Of a stretch of DNA of 6,302 nucleotides, positions 1 through 5,964 are shown one piece after another. The DNA lies in contig JAERRQ010000362.1 of assembly GCA_016735355.1 (NCBI GenBank), positions 1 through 6,302 on the forward strand. Direction: 5' to 3'. Each line of letters begins with the position of its first letter. The first letter of the stretch is position 1. The notes under the pieces were generated by a model. That model saw only the letters and a program-made list of their open reading frames with translations. It did not search any database and was not told where the DNA came from. The DNA is from Desulfobacterales bacterium (GTDB taxonomy: Bacteria; Desulfobacterota; Desulfobacteria; Desulfobacterales; BuS5). Both the position numbers and the translations under genes were made by a program.

Positions 1-158
1 GAAATAACTTCCCCAACTATGCATCACAGCTTCAGGCCATCTTTGCCCGATCTGAAAGCACAAAAATATTGAAATAGCTTGCTATTCCTGCAACTTTTGT
101 GCTTTCAGATCGAACAAACCTAACCTAAATCTATGCGCCTACTTGTGGAAGTTATTTC
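1..158. repeat. Large hairpin-forming palindromic repeat, copy A
   Basis: The ends GAAATAACTTCC (1-12) and GGAAGTTATTTC (147-158) are perfect reverse complements. An inner 18-bp arm (48-65) pairs perfectly with 95-112, and the tip is AATAGC-TT-GCTATT (73-86). All pairs share nearly the same centre (about 79.5), so the stretch can fold into one long hairpin with an internal unpaired part at 13-47 and 113-146. The tip and flanking words resemble the repeat at 1059-1217. Bases after 158 (to about 172) resemble the outermost arm of that second copy, so this copy probably continues leftward out of the window. It holds no gene. It is probably a non-autonomous MITE-like or REP-like element; the family name is not known to me. 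Confidence 0.8.
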
Positions 159-188
159 GTTCACGTTCCTTAACAAAGGAGACCATCT

Positions 189-335
189 ATGGACAAGAAT
201 AGTCCTGTCAAATTGGGCGCGTATTTTTCAATAGTTACAGGCCCAAGAGTTGTTGGTAGATCAGATCACAAACTAATTGATATCATAACCAGCAATTCCC
301 GATTGGAGCCAGAATGCCCTAAAATAGCGAACTAA
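189..335 (+). pseudogene. N-terminal stub of an ISAs1-family transposase
   Basis: This is a 48-codon reading frame with a strong ribosome site (AAAGGAG about 7 bases before the ATG). Residues 16-34, VTGPRVVGRSDHKLIDIIT, match the pattern I know from the N-terminal domain of ISAs1/H-repeat transposases: a short helix, then a 'DPR...RHKLIDI' signature (DDE_Tnp_1-associated domain). Intact members are roughly 350-400 residues, so about 90% is missing, including all the catalytic DDE residues. After residue 34 the sequence no longer fits the family and stops at 335, which suggests an internal deletion or recombination. A typical DPR aspartate is Gly18 here. The stub has no transposase activity. 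Assignment is from motif memory, without a database search. Confidence 0.6.
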
Positions 336-478
336 AAAATTTGCCTTTCGTAAACTTTTTCTTAAATTTACTCTAAAACCGGTAACATCTGCGATTTTTT
401 ATTTTTTTATGGACAAGAACAAAAACAAAAATATTTTTTATATATGTATGGCCAACTCTATTTATAGGAGGAAATGCC

Positions 479-829
479 ATGCAAGGAAAAAAGAAAAAGA
501 AAGCGCGTTTATCTAAAAAATTTAAAATTCCATCTAAAATCAAAAAACGAAAACATTTAAATGCAGATGCCTTCTTTGTGGATATTCGCCATGAATTCGA
601 GAAAATACCAGAATTCAGAACCGGAGATGTTGAAATAAGCATACCCGATGCTTTGATGTCGGCCTTTGCTATGTTTTCCCTCAAGGTTCCTTCCTTGCTA
701 AAGTTTGACGAAAAAAGAAAAGACGAGACAGAATGCCAAAATTTAAAGAATATCTACGGCATTGAAAATGTTCCAAGTGATCTCATCCTAATGATAAAAA
801 ATGGCTGCAAGGGCTATTTTGTATTCTAA
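479..829 (+). pseudogene. N-terminal stub of a DDE-type transposase
   Basis: This 116-codon frame has an ideal ribosome site (AGGAGG at 466-471, 7 bases before the ATG), and a weak promoter-like pair lies upstream (TGGACA 410-415, TATTTT 432-437). It starts with a lysine-rich tail (residues 4-28). It then shows the signature seen at the start of a transposase family common in sulfate reducers: a DALMSAFAMFSLK stretch (57-69), PSLL.FD (71-77), then NLKNIYGIENVPSD (88-101). In intact proteins of about 450-480 residues, VPSD/VPCD is followed by TQMRE.LD. Here the match ends at residue 101, the last 15 residues are unrelated, and the frame stops at 829. The catalytic DDE part is absent and I see no C-terminal remnant downstream in any frame. 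It is a truncated, non-functional transposase, although a lysine-rich peptide could still be translated. The IS family name is uncertain. Confidence 0.65.
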
Positions 830-1058
830 GAAAGATTATCGATATTTGCTGGAAAAACTTAAAAAATCGGTTTTGGAACCGTGGATATCATGTCCGTCAG
901 ATTCCGCATTTGCCAAATCGGATTCATTCAGGTAAAAAATAACAGTATTGGATTTAACATTTTAAACAGGGGAAACTTCTCAAGAACTATTGGCGTTCAC
1001 TGGTGATAAGATATAAAGTGGTCGAATCTTTTATCATATGATTTACTGGCACTTATTT
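830..1058. other. Gene-free spacer after the transposase stub
   Basis: No supported gene is present. Two short open frames cross the area (781-942 and 801-935), but neither has a ribosome site or a recognisable domain. A small 5-bp hairpin, CGGTT-TTGG-AACCG, lies at 868-881. The stretch is probably decayed flank of the transposase remnant. Confidence 0.4.
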
Positions 1059-1217
1059 AGGGCTCGCGCAAAAATAACTTTACATTTTAAGCGTCGATGC
1101 ATCCTGTCTGGCTGCGTTACGAAAGCGTAGAAATATCTTGATATTCCTACGCTTTCGTGCCTTGCCAGCCAGGCGCCTCAACACTTAAAATTGCTAACTT
1201 ATTTTTGTGCGAACCCT
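1059..1217. repeat. Large hairpin-forming palindromic repeat, copy B
   Basis: This 159-base imperfect palindrome is centred at about 1138. The outer arms (1059-1091 and 1184-1217) pair AGGGCTCGCGCAAAAATAA with the complement of TTATTTTTGTGCGAACCCT, with two mismatches. Inner arms pair 1103-1112 with 1164-1173 (9 of 10) and 1120-1130 with 1147-1157 (11 of 11). The tip is AATATC-TT-GATATT (1132-1145). Layout, length, tip and several words (AAATAACTT, ATGCATC, GCGCCT) match copy A at 1-158, so both belong to one diverged family. It encodes nothing and ends 30 bases before the radical SAM gene, so it must lie in or next to that gene's promoter. Probably a MITE-like or REP-like element. Confidence 0.85.
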
Positions 1218-1246
1218 TAGAATTTACAAACTGGGGTAATAATTAA

Positions 1247-2971
1247 TTGATAAAACTTAGCAAAAAATATGCCGAATCTGAAACAGGCGCCGTAAGAAAA
1301 GGCTGGAAAGGACGGACCAGGATTGCCCTTGTTTACCCGAACCAATACCGGGTCGGGATGTCTAATCTAGGGTTTCAAACTGTTTATCTTTTATTAAATA
1401 ATATCGAGCACATTGTTTGCGAAAGGACTTTTCTGCCTGATAACGGCAAAAACGAAGGCAGCCGGATTGTGACAATAGAAACTCAAAGGCCGGTTACTGA
1501 TTTTGATATAATTGCCTTTTCGGTTTCATTTGAAAGCGATTTTCTTAATATCTTATCTTTCCTGAACATGGCCGGGCTTCCAATACTTGCAAAGGACAGG
1601 AGACCGGGTCATCCCCTGATCGTTGCCGGGGGGGTGGCCTGTTTTTTAAATCCGGAACCGGCGGCTCTGTTTATAGATTGTTTTTTGCTGGGTGAGGCCG
1701 AGGTTCTTTTGCCCACTTTTTGTGAATCTTTTGACAGGTTGATCCTGAGATCGAATGAGGGGAAAAAAAATTTCCTGCTTGATATTGCCAAAAACCTGCC
1801 AGGGGTTTATGTGCCGGAATTTTACCGTCCGCTTTATAATAATGACGAAACGCTTAAATTATTTGAGCCGCTGTGTGAAGCTCCGGTTAAGGTACAAAGA
1901 GTTTATCTTCATGATCTTTCCAATGTTTCCACATGCAGCGCTGTCTTAACTCCGCATACTTCTTTTAAAAAAACTTTTTTAATCGAAACCGGTCGGGGGT
2001 GTACCCATGGCTGCCGGTTTTGCAGCGCCGGGTACATATACCGGCCTCCGCGTTACCGAACCGTGTCAGAGCTGAAAAAATGCATCCAAAAGGGTCTTGC
2101 ACTTACCGATCGGATCGGCTTTGTGGGGGCGGCCGTATCCGATCTGCCTGAAATAGGAGCGCTTTGCTCAGAATTTAAAAATGATAATATCAGAATATCG
2201 TTCAGTTCACTCAGGGCGGATGCTGTGACCGAAGAATTTTTATCGATTCTAAGGCAAAGCCGGGTAAAAACAGCCACAATAGCGCCCGATGCCGGATCTC
2301 AGCGCATGCGGGATGTAATCAACAAGGGCATTACGGAAGAAGATATCCTCAAAACCGCCGAAAGGCTGGTGACAAAAGGAATACCTAATCTCAAGCTCTA
2401 TTTCATGACCGGTCTTCCATACGAAACATTTGAAGATATCGAAGAAATCGTCAAGCTTTGCAAAAAGATCAAAGATGTATTCCTGAAATCAAGCCGGATC
2501 AGGAGGCGTATCGGCCGAATAACATTGAGCATAAACCCTTTTGTTCCCAAGCCGTTCACACCTTTTCAATGGGCGGCAATGGATGAGGAACGTATAATAA
2601 AACAAAAGATAAACATTATAAAAGAAGGATTAAAAAAAACGGCAAACCTTCGCATAAACGTGGAGAGTCCCCGCCGGGCATATATCCAGGCAATGATTTC
2701 CAGGGGAGATCGCCGGATGGCTGAAATTTTATTGAGGGTAGTAGAAAACAGGGGCAACTGGCCTAAAACACTGAAAGAATCTCGATTTAATCCTGATTTT
2801 TTCGTTTCCCGTGAGCGCTATATTAATGAACTGTTTCCCTGGGATTTTATTGATCACGGAATCAAAAAATCTTTTTTGCGGCATGAGTATTATCAGGCCG
2901 GAAAAGAAAAGGTCTCGCCTCCCTGCAAGGTTGGATCTTGCAGCCTTTGCGGTGTTTGTCCGGCGAAGTGA
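1247..2971 (+). CDS. B12-binding-type radical SAM protein (COG1032)
   Basis: This 574-residue protein is a predicted cytoplasmic Fe-S enzyme that cleaves S-adenosylmethionine to start radical chemistry; its substrate is unknown. Residues about 25-155 look like the cobalamin-binding-type domain of COG1032 proteins, ending in AGGVACFLNPEP (127-138) and LGEAE (148-152). No DxHxxG cobalamin-ligand motif is seen, so B12 binding is doubtful. The radical SAM core begins at GRGCTHGCRFC, where Cys252, Cys256 and Cys259 form the CxxxCxxC that binds the 4Fe-4S cluster. It continues through SFSSLRAD (318-325), APDAGSQRMRDVINKGI (346-362) and LYFMTGLPYETFED (384-397). A terminal cluster Cys560, Cys565, Cys568, Cys571 may hold another metal centre. 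The start is TTG: an in-frame TAA lies immediately before it and the next ATG would delete 37 conserved residues. The ribosome site is weak (GGGG, 1232-1235). The gene appears monocistronic, followed by a hairpin terminator. Family assignment is firm; function is not known. Confidence 0.92.
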   Translation: MIKLSKKYAESETGAVRKGWKGRTRIALVYPNQYRVGMSNLGFQTVYLLLNNIEHIVCERTFLPDNGKNEGSRIVTIETQRPVTDFDIIAFSVSFESDFLNILSFLNMAGLPILAKDRRPGHPLIVAGGVACFLNPEPAALFIDCFLLGEAEVLLPTFCESFDRLILRSNEGKKNFLLDIAKNLPGVYVPEFYRPLYNNDETLKLFEPLCEAPVKVQRVYLHDLSNVSTCSAVLTPHTSFKKTFLIETGRGCTHGCRFCSAGYIYRPPRYRTVSELKKCIQKGLALTDRIGFVGAAVSDLPEIGALCSEFKNDNIRISFSSLRADAVTEEFLSILRQSRVKTATIAPDAGSQRMRDVINKGITEEDILKTAERLVTKGIPNLKLYFMTGLPYETFEDIEEIVKLCKKIKDVFLKSSRIRRRIGRITLSINPFVPKPFTPFQWAAMDEERIIKQKINIIKEGLKKTANLRINVESPRRAYIQAMISRGDRRMAEILLRVVENRGNWPKTLKESRFNPDFFVSRERYINELFPWDFIDHGIKKSFLRHEYYQAGKEKVSPPCKVGSCSLCGVCPAK

Positions 2972-3050
2972 CAAAATCTGCAAGATAAAAGCAGTTGTTT
3001 GATATCAAAAATGCCAGGTTATTTTTTTACCGGGTCATAAATTCAACTGA

Positions 3051-3074
3051 TAACCGTGAACGGTTACTTTTTTT
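3051..3074 (+). terminator. Rho-independent terminator of the radical SAM gene
   Basis: The stem TAACCG (3051-3056) pairs with CGGTTA (3061-3066) over a TGAA tetraloop and is followed by one C and seven T. It lies 80 bases after the stop codon and before the convergent vapC end. On the minus strand the hairpin lacks a U-run, so it is a poor terminator for vapC. Confidence 0.7.
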
Positions 3075-3116
3075 GCACATTCAGAATTTTCAGGCATGGG
3101 GGAAAAACTTGACAAA

Positions 3117-3521
3117 TCAGGAAGACAAAACATTAAGGGAACCAAAATAGTCACGATAAAATCCGTTGTCACGCGTCAGCAGACGATTACTTTGGACTAA
3201 TGCGTGACCGCCAATGAGAAAATCAGCAGCGATTCGGCTGCGACTACCGCCTTGCTGCCGATATCTGTGCCAGCATTCTGCTGCTTTAATAGCTGATTCC
3301 AGGCTCATCGCAGAGTATTCAATCCCGATTCGTTTTAGTTCATTAATTACCTTTTCAGAAGCATTGCCATAGGCCGTTACTATCTCCGCCCACACGACTT
3401 CACACGCAATGACAGCACCATCAATGAAGCAGCGTTTAAGAACGTCTCTGGAAATCGGGCCATACTTGGGATCCGGCTCTAAAATATCCACCAGGATATT
3501 TGTATCTATTGCGGTAATCAT
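3117..3521 (-). CDS. vapC: VapC-type PIN-domain ribonuclease toxin
   Basis: The 134-residue protein has the usual size and layout of VapC toxins: PIN-domain, Mg/Mn-dependent endoribonucleases that block translation by cutting tRNA or rRNA when the antitoxin is lost. The acidic metal-binding residues are all visible: Asp6 in AIDTN, Glu46 in WAEIVTAYG, Asp100 in IAADFLIGGHAL, and Asp118 in LLTRDNGFYRDYF. Nothing is truncated, so it should be active. The start ATG overlaps the vapB stop in an ATGA, typical of translational coupling that makes antitoxin first. The actual RNA target cannot be deduced. It lies convergent to the radical SAM gene, with repeat remnants on both sides of the wider area, fitting the mobile habit of such modules. 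Confidence 0.95.
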   Translation of the reverse strand: MITAIDTNILVDILEPDPKYGPISRDVLKRCFIDGAVIACEVVWAEIVTAYGNASEKVINELKRIGIEYSAMSLESAIKAAECWHRYRQQGGSRSRIAADFLIGGHALVQSNRLLTRDNGFYRDYFGSLNVLSS

Positions 3522-3739
3522 TTGACCCCCCGCAGCTCCTCCATTATCTCATCAGTGCTCCGGCCCTTCCCGAATTTTCCGTATATATTGTCAACAGGAT
3601 GCGCCATGTTTGACTTTATGGCAATTAATTTGCCCTTATCTGTGCGAAATTCCAGTACTGTCCCAGGTCGAATTCCCAGGCGATCCCGTAAAAATTTTGG
3701 AATAGTAACCTGTCCCCGTTTCGCTACTTTGGCTTTCAT
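3518..3739 (-). CDS. vapB: VapB-type antitoxin, AbrB/SpoVT DNA-binding domain
   Basis: This 73-residue antitoxin sits directly upstream of vapC. Residues 2-46 form the swapped-hairpin AbrB/MazE fold, shown by VAKRGQVTIPKFLRDRLGI and the following RPGTVLEF. This part dimerises and binds operator DNA. The tail (about 47-73, DNIYGKFGKGRSTDEIMEELRG) is the usual region that wraps over the toxin's active site. The ribosome site AAGGAGG (complement of 3747-3753) lies about 7 bases before the ATG. The antitoxin, alone or with VapC, is expected to repress the promoter at 3775-3803. The gene order antitoxin-toxin and the 4-base overlap are standard. Confidence 0.95.
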   Translation of the reverse strand: MKAKVAKRGQVTIPKFLRDRLGIRPGTVLEFRTDKGKLIAIKSNMAHPVDNIYGKFGKGRSTDEIMEELRGVK

Positions 3740-3774
3740 GACAAATCCTCCTTACCCTTGTCAATTAGGTATGT

Positions 3775-3803
3775 ATTTTAAAATATAATTACGTACTTGT
3801 CAA
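3775..3803 (-). promoter_or_regulatory. vapBC promoter with likely autoregulatory operator
   Basis: On the minus strand there is a perfect -35 TTGACA (3803-3798), a 17-base spacer and TAAAAT (3780-3775) as -10, giving a transcript that starts near 3768, about 29 bases before vapB. The -10 is inside the 12-base palindrome TATTTTAAAATA (3774-3785), and TTGTCAAT is repeated on either side (3758-3765 and 3797-3804). These are plausible operator sites for the VapB dimer; that role is inferred. Confidence 0.7.
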
Positions 3804-3834
3804 TAATTGATCGATAAGCTCTGAATATTTGATT

Positions 3835-3864
3835 TTATTTTTGAGCGAACCCTAAGGTTTACAA
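3835..3864. repeat. Isolated end of the copy B repeat family
   Basis: TTATTTTTGAGCGAACCCT followed by AAGGTTTACAA matches the right end of copy B and its flank (1199-1229) with few differences. No matching left arm precedes it. Further on, TGCATCCTGCCTG (3905-3917) matches TGCATCCTGTCTG from inside copy B (1098-1110) at 12 of 13 bases. This looks like a broken or rearranged copy. Confidence 0.6.
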
Positions 3865-4320
3865 GATACTGATTTACAAACTTCCTTCGACCATTAGTCA
3901 TCATTGCATCCTGCCTGTACAAATATGATCCTTTTTATTCCATCTATGTTGCTGTACTTCCACGCAAGTTTCAAACATTTGATATTTTTTCAGCATTCAC
4001 GGTTAAAACCTGGCAGTTCACTGTTTTTCAATAAACTTTGTGCCAATTAAAGCATGCTGAGCTATGAACGCAAGCAATGAGTGGCATAACATTTGCATAT
4101 TTATAAGATATTAAATATGATATTAAGCTCTTATTTTTATAGCTGCTTGATTTTATAGGAAAAAAAATTTACAAATTATATATTTTATGCGTTTAGCAAA
4201 ACATATGTGTTTCAAAAAGTACACAATTTAGCATGACTATTTCATCATATTGATAAACCAATGATTTAAAAATAAAAGTAGTTTACGCTTTTTTAACTCC
4301 AGTTGAACGATTTTTTACAA
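3865..4320. other. Long AT-rich gene-free region
   Basis: No reading frame of credible length or with a ribosome site is seen on either strand. The region contains a short word related to the copy B repeat (3905-3917) and a sigma-54-like promoter (4082-4097), after which the DNA becomes very AT-rich. An untranslated leader or a small RNA transcribed from that promoter is possible, but I see no defined structure or terminator for one. Confidence 0.5.
4082..4097 (+). promoter_or_regulatory. Candidate sigma-54 (-24/-12) promoter
   Basis: TGGCA-TAACAT-TTGCA places GG and GC at the exact sigma-54 spacing (TGGCAC-N5-TTGCW), with one mismatch at the base after TGGCA. The predicted start is near 4108, which would give the 4472 gene a leader of about 364 bases that includes the palindromic element at 4321-4443. 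No enhancer site was recognised. A sigma-54 promoter requires an AAA+ activator encoded elsewhere. Confidence 0.5.
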
Positions 4321-4443
4321 ATAGATAGACCGTCAGATAATTACCTGATTTTAAAATTTGGCACAAGGTCAGAGGGAGGAAGGCGTATTATAATACTCCT
4401 ACGACCGATAACGCAGTGAGATTATTTATGTGACTGTCTATAT
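4321..4443. repeat. Second type of palindromic element
   Basis: Outer arms ATAGAC.GTC (4325-4334) and GAC.GTCTAT (4432-4441) pair with one mismatch. Near the middle lies the perfect 12-base palindrome GTATTATAATAC (4385-4396), flanked by GGAGGAAGGC on the left and TCCTACGACC on the right, which pair only partly. The middle (about 4360-4420) is richer in G and C than the DNA around it, suggesting an inserted sequence. It differs from the family at 1-158 and 1059-1217, apart from a shared TCCTACG word beside the centre. It ends 28 bases before the 4472 start codon, so it would sit in the leader. Probably a non-autonomous repeat; family unknown. Confidence 0.5.
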
Positions 4444-4471
4444 GTAAGCTTTTATCAAAGAGGCCTTTATA

Positions 4472-5542
4472 ATGATTTCAGTAAGATATTTATCGAAAAA
4501 AATATTACTTTTTTCATTAGTTTTTTTTATTTTATGCCCGCTTTGCCAGGTGTTTGGATCTAAAAAAGATTATTCCCACCTGATAGAGCTTATAAGATTA
4601 GAAGACATAGAGAAACCTTTATATGTTTTTAACGCTTTTGTACCAGAGCCGGAGAATGTCTGTTTTAAAGCAACTTTTGAGTATTTTAAAGAACATCAGG
4701 CTCTTGTAACTAAAATCAAGGCAGACCTGCAAAGTTCTTCGATAAGTTGGGAACTCAAAGATCTAGAGCACCGGCTGCTCTTTGTCCCTGAAACACGTTA
4801 TAAGTTTGCAGAATTGTATGAAAAATATTGCATTGACGTGCTTTCCTTTATTCTTGAAAAAACAAGCATGCAAAATCCATATAAAAGTCTTTCAACGCTC
4901 AATAATGAACCACCGGATTTGTCTGATCATAATGGGATAACAGCCTTTCTGGTCCATAATCTTGCCAGGGAATATAATGTAACTTGCATTTTTTTCAGCC
5001 AGCAGAATAATAAAGTAAAGATAAAATTAAATGGTAAAATATTAATTGGTGAAGTCGGTTCTTATACAACAGATATATATTTGCATGATGACGGTTCACT
5101 TGAATTTGTGAGGAATAATTATACCATATGGCAGAATAGCGCCAAGAATCCTTATACAGCCTTGATGACACCTGTTGAAGAAACTTTGCACATACTATTG
5201 CGGGAATATACGGAAAATATGATAAAGGACGATATACTGCGGAATTCTGTTACAACCATTAATGGTATCAAGCCTATTGCGGATGGTTGGCTTGCCATAG
5301 AAGAAGCCGTGGTCGGAGGAATAGTTGCAAAATTACTCCCATGCTTTCTTGAAAAGTATTTTCCAAATTTTTCCTATTCTTTGCTTGAAGAGGATCTGCA
5401 ATCAAAGAATGGATTCGACAAATACCGATATTTAAAAAAAGGCATCCAAGCCGTGGAAAGGCTCGGGTATATGCAGGCTATCAAAATGTATCAGAATGAC
5501 ACGCCGGCATTTAAAAAATTGCTGGATGAGGGGTCCATTTAA
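4472..5542 (+). CDS. Exported protein of unknown function, EExxH motif
   Basis: This 356-residue protein starts with a classical signal peptide: basic start (Arg5, Lys9, Lys10), hydrophobic core 11-22, and probable cleavage after VFG (residue 29). It is therefore predicted to act in the periplasm or outside. No further membrane segment is evident. The mature part is mainly helical (30-170), with a beta-rich middle (170-220). Then comes TPVEETLHILLREYTE (233-248), where E236-E237-T-L-H240 resembles the zinc-peptidase HExxH with the first His replaced by Glu, and WLAIEEAVVGG (273-283) offers an acidic pair where gluzincins place their third ligand. It may be a degenerate peptidase; no activity can be claimed. 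The ATG follows a modest ribosome site (AGAGG, 4459-4463). It ends at a perfect terminator, and a sigma-54-like promoter lies at 4082-4097. I do not recognise a named family. Confidence 0.85.
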   Translation: MISVRYLSKKILLFSLVFFILCPLCQVFGSKKDYSHLIELIRLEDIEKPLYVFNAFVPEPENVCFKATFEYFKEHQALVTKIKADLQSSSISWELKDLEHRLLFVPETRYKFAELYEKYCIDVLSFILEKTSMQNPYKSLSTLNNEPPDLSDHNGITAFLVHNLAREYNVTCIFFSQQNNKVKIKLNGKILIGEVGSYTTDIYLHDDGSLEFVRNNYTIWQNSAKNPYTALMTPVEETLHILLREYTENMIKDDILRNSVTTINGIKPIADGWLAIEEAVVGGIVAKLLPCFLEKYFPNFSYSLLEEDLQSKNGFDKYRYLKKGIQAVERLGYMQAIKMYQNDTPAFKKLLDEGSI

Positions 5543-5568
5543 AAAAGAGGGGTTTTCCCCTCTTTTTT
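5541..5568. terminator. Bidirectional Rho-independent terminator
   Basis: A perfect 12-bp stem, AAAAAAGAGGGG (5541-5552) with CCCCTCTTTTTT (5557-5568), encloses a TTTT loop. The built-in A- and T-runs let it terminate transcription from both sides. It overlaps the stop codon of the 4472 gene and lies 18 bases beyond the stop of the minus-strand gene ending at 5587, so it serves both convergent genes. Confidence 0.92.
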
Positions 5569-5586
5569 CAGGAAAATATTATAAAG

Positions 5587-5892
5587 TTATTTTTGTTCTT
5601 CAATCAGTTCATAAGAGACGATTTCAATGGTCTTTTTACCATCGGCTTCTAAAACAGTCCCTTTGATCTGAGCTTTTTTCCCGACGAATTCGAGGATATC
5701 ATCTCCCTGTTTATTCTGTTTAATTACGTAGGACTGACCGTCCTGATCAACAATCTGATTGTCACCCATGATTGTCCCTACAATAATAGATTCTTCGGGG
5801 GGAATAATAGCTTCTTCAGAGGCAACCGCGACGGCAGACAGAAAAGCAATCATTGCCAAACACATTAATCCTGTGAACATTCTTTTTTTCAT
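5587..5892 (-). CDS. Small exported beta-rich protein, unknown function
   Basis: This 101-residue protein has a clear Sec signal peptide (Lys2, Lys3, Arg4, hydrophobic 6-23) with an AVA cleavage site after Ala24, leaving about 77 residues in the periplasm. The mature part alternates turns and strands: IIVGTIMGDNQIVDQDGQSY (36-55), then VGKKAQIKGTVLEADGKKTI (70-89) and a short acidic end. The pattern 'D.dGqsYvI...vGkka.ikGtv...dGkk.I.i' suggests a small OB-like barrel, but this is a fold guess only. There are no cysteines in the mature part, and no heme or lipobox motif is seen. The ribosome site AAGGAG (complement of 5899-5904) lies 6 bases before the ATG. It is transcribed alone from a consensus sigma-54 promoter (5980 to 5965) and ends at the shared terminator. 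It is a hypothetical protein, probably stress- or nutrient-regulated given the promoter. Confidence 0.85.
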   Translation of the reverse strand: MKKRMFTGLMCLAMIAFLSAVAVASEEAIIPPEESIIVGTIMGDNQIVDQDGQSYVIKQNKQGDDILEFVGKKAQIKGTVLEADGKKTIEIVSYELIEEQK

Positions 5893-5964
5893 CTCTCTCT
5901 CCTTATGCTTAAAGTTACAAAGACATTCGATATTGCCTTTATGATTAAATTAACAGCAAAGGTG

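Noticed and set aside
373..684. Minus-strand 103-codon frame
   Set aside because: It overlaps the transposase stub on the opposite strand, is low in complexity (Phe and Lys runs), and has no ribosome site or recognisable domain.
801..935. Short ATG frame of 44 codons after the transposase stub
   Set aside because: No ribosome site and no recognisable domain; the overlap with the stub suggests chance.
781..942. Frame 781-942 encoding a Trp/Arg-rich segment (DKKWLQGLFCILRKII) as a frameshifted transposase continuation
   Set aside because: It does not match the region expected after VPSD in the transposase family, and no later catalytic motifs follow; a simple frameshift cannot be supported.
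1045..1062. TGGCAC at 1047 as a sigma-54 promoter
   Set aside because: There is no TTGC at the required -12 distance; the same applies to TGGCAC near 4359.
1..1217. Reading the hairpins as a CRISPR array or tRNA-like genes
   Set aside because: There are only two diverged copies about 1 kb apart without regular spacers, and no cloverleaf or CCA-type end is seen.
2053..2277. Minus-strand frames inside the radical SAM gene (also 1609-1791, 2566-2757, 2729-2983)
   Set aside because: They are shadows of a well-supported coding gene and have no independent evidence.
3109..3137. TTGACA as a plus-strand promoter
   Set aside because: No acceptable -10 at 16-18 bases, and only the antisense of vapC lies downstream.
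3522..3788. Plus-strand 88-codon frame
   Set aside because: It is antisense to vapB, whose AbrB domain, ribosome site and promoter are clear.
4116..4230. Tiny ATG frames (13-14 codons) downstream of the 4082 promoter
   Set aside because: No ribosome sites and very short; indistinguishable from chance in AT-rich DNA.
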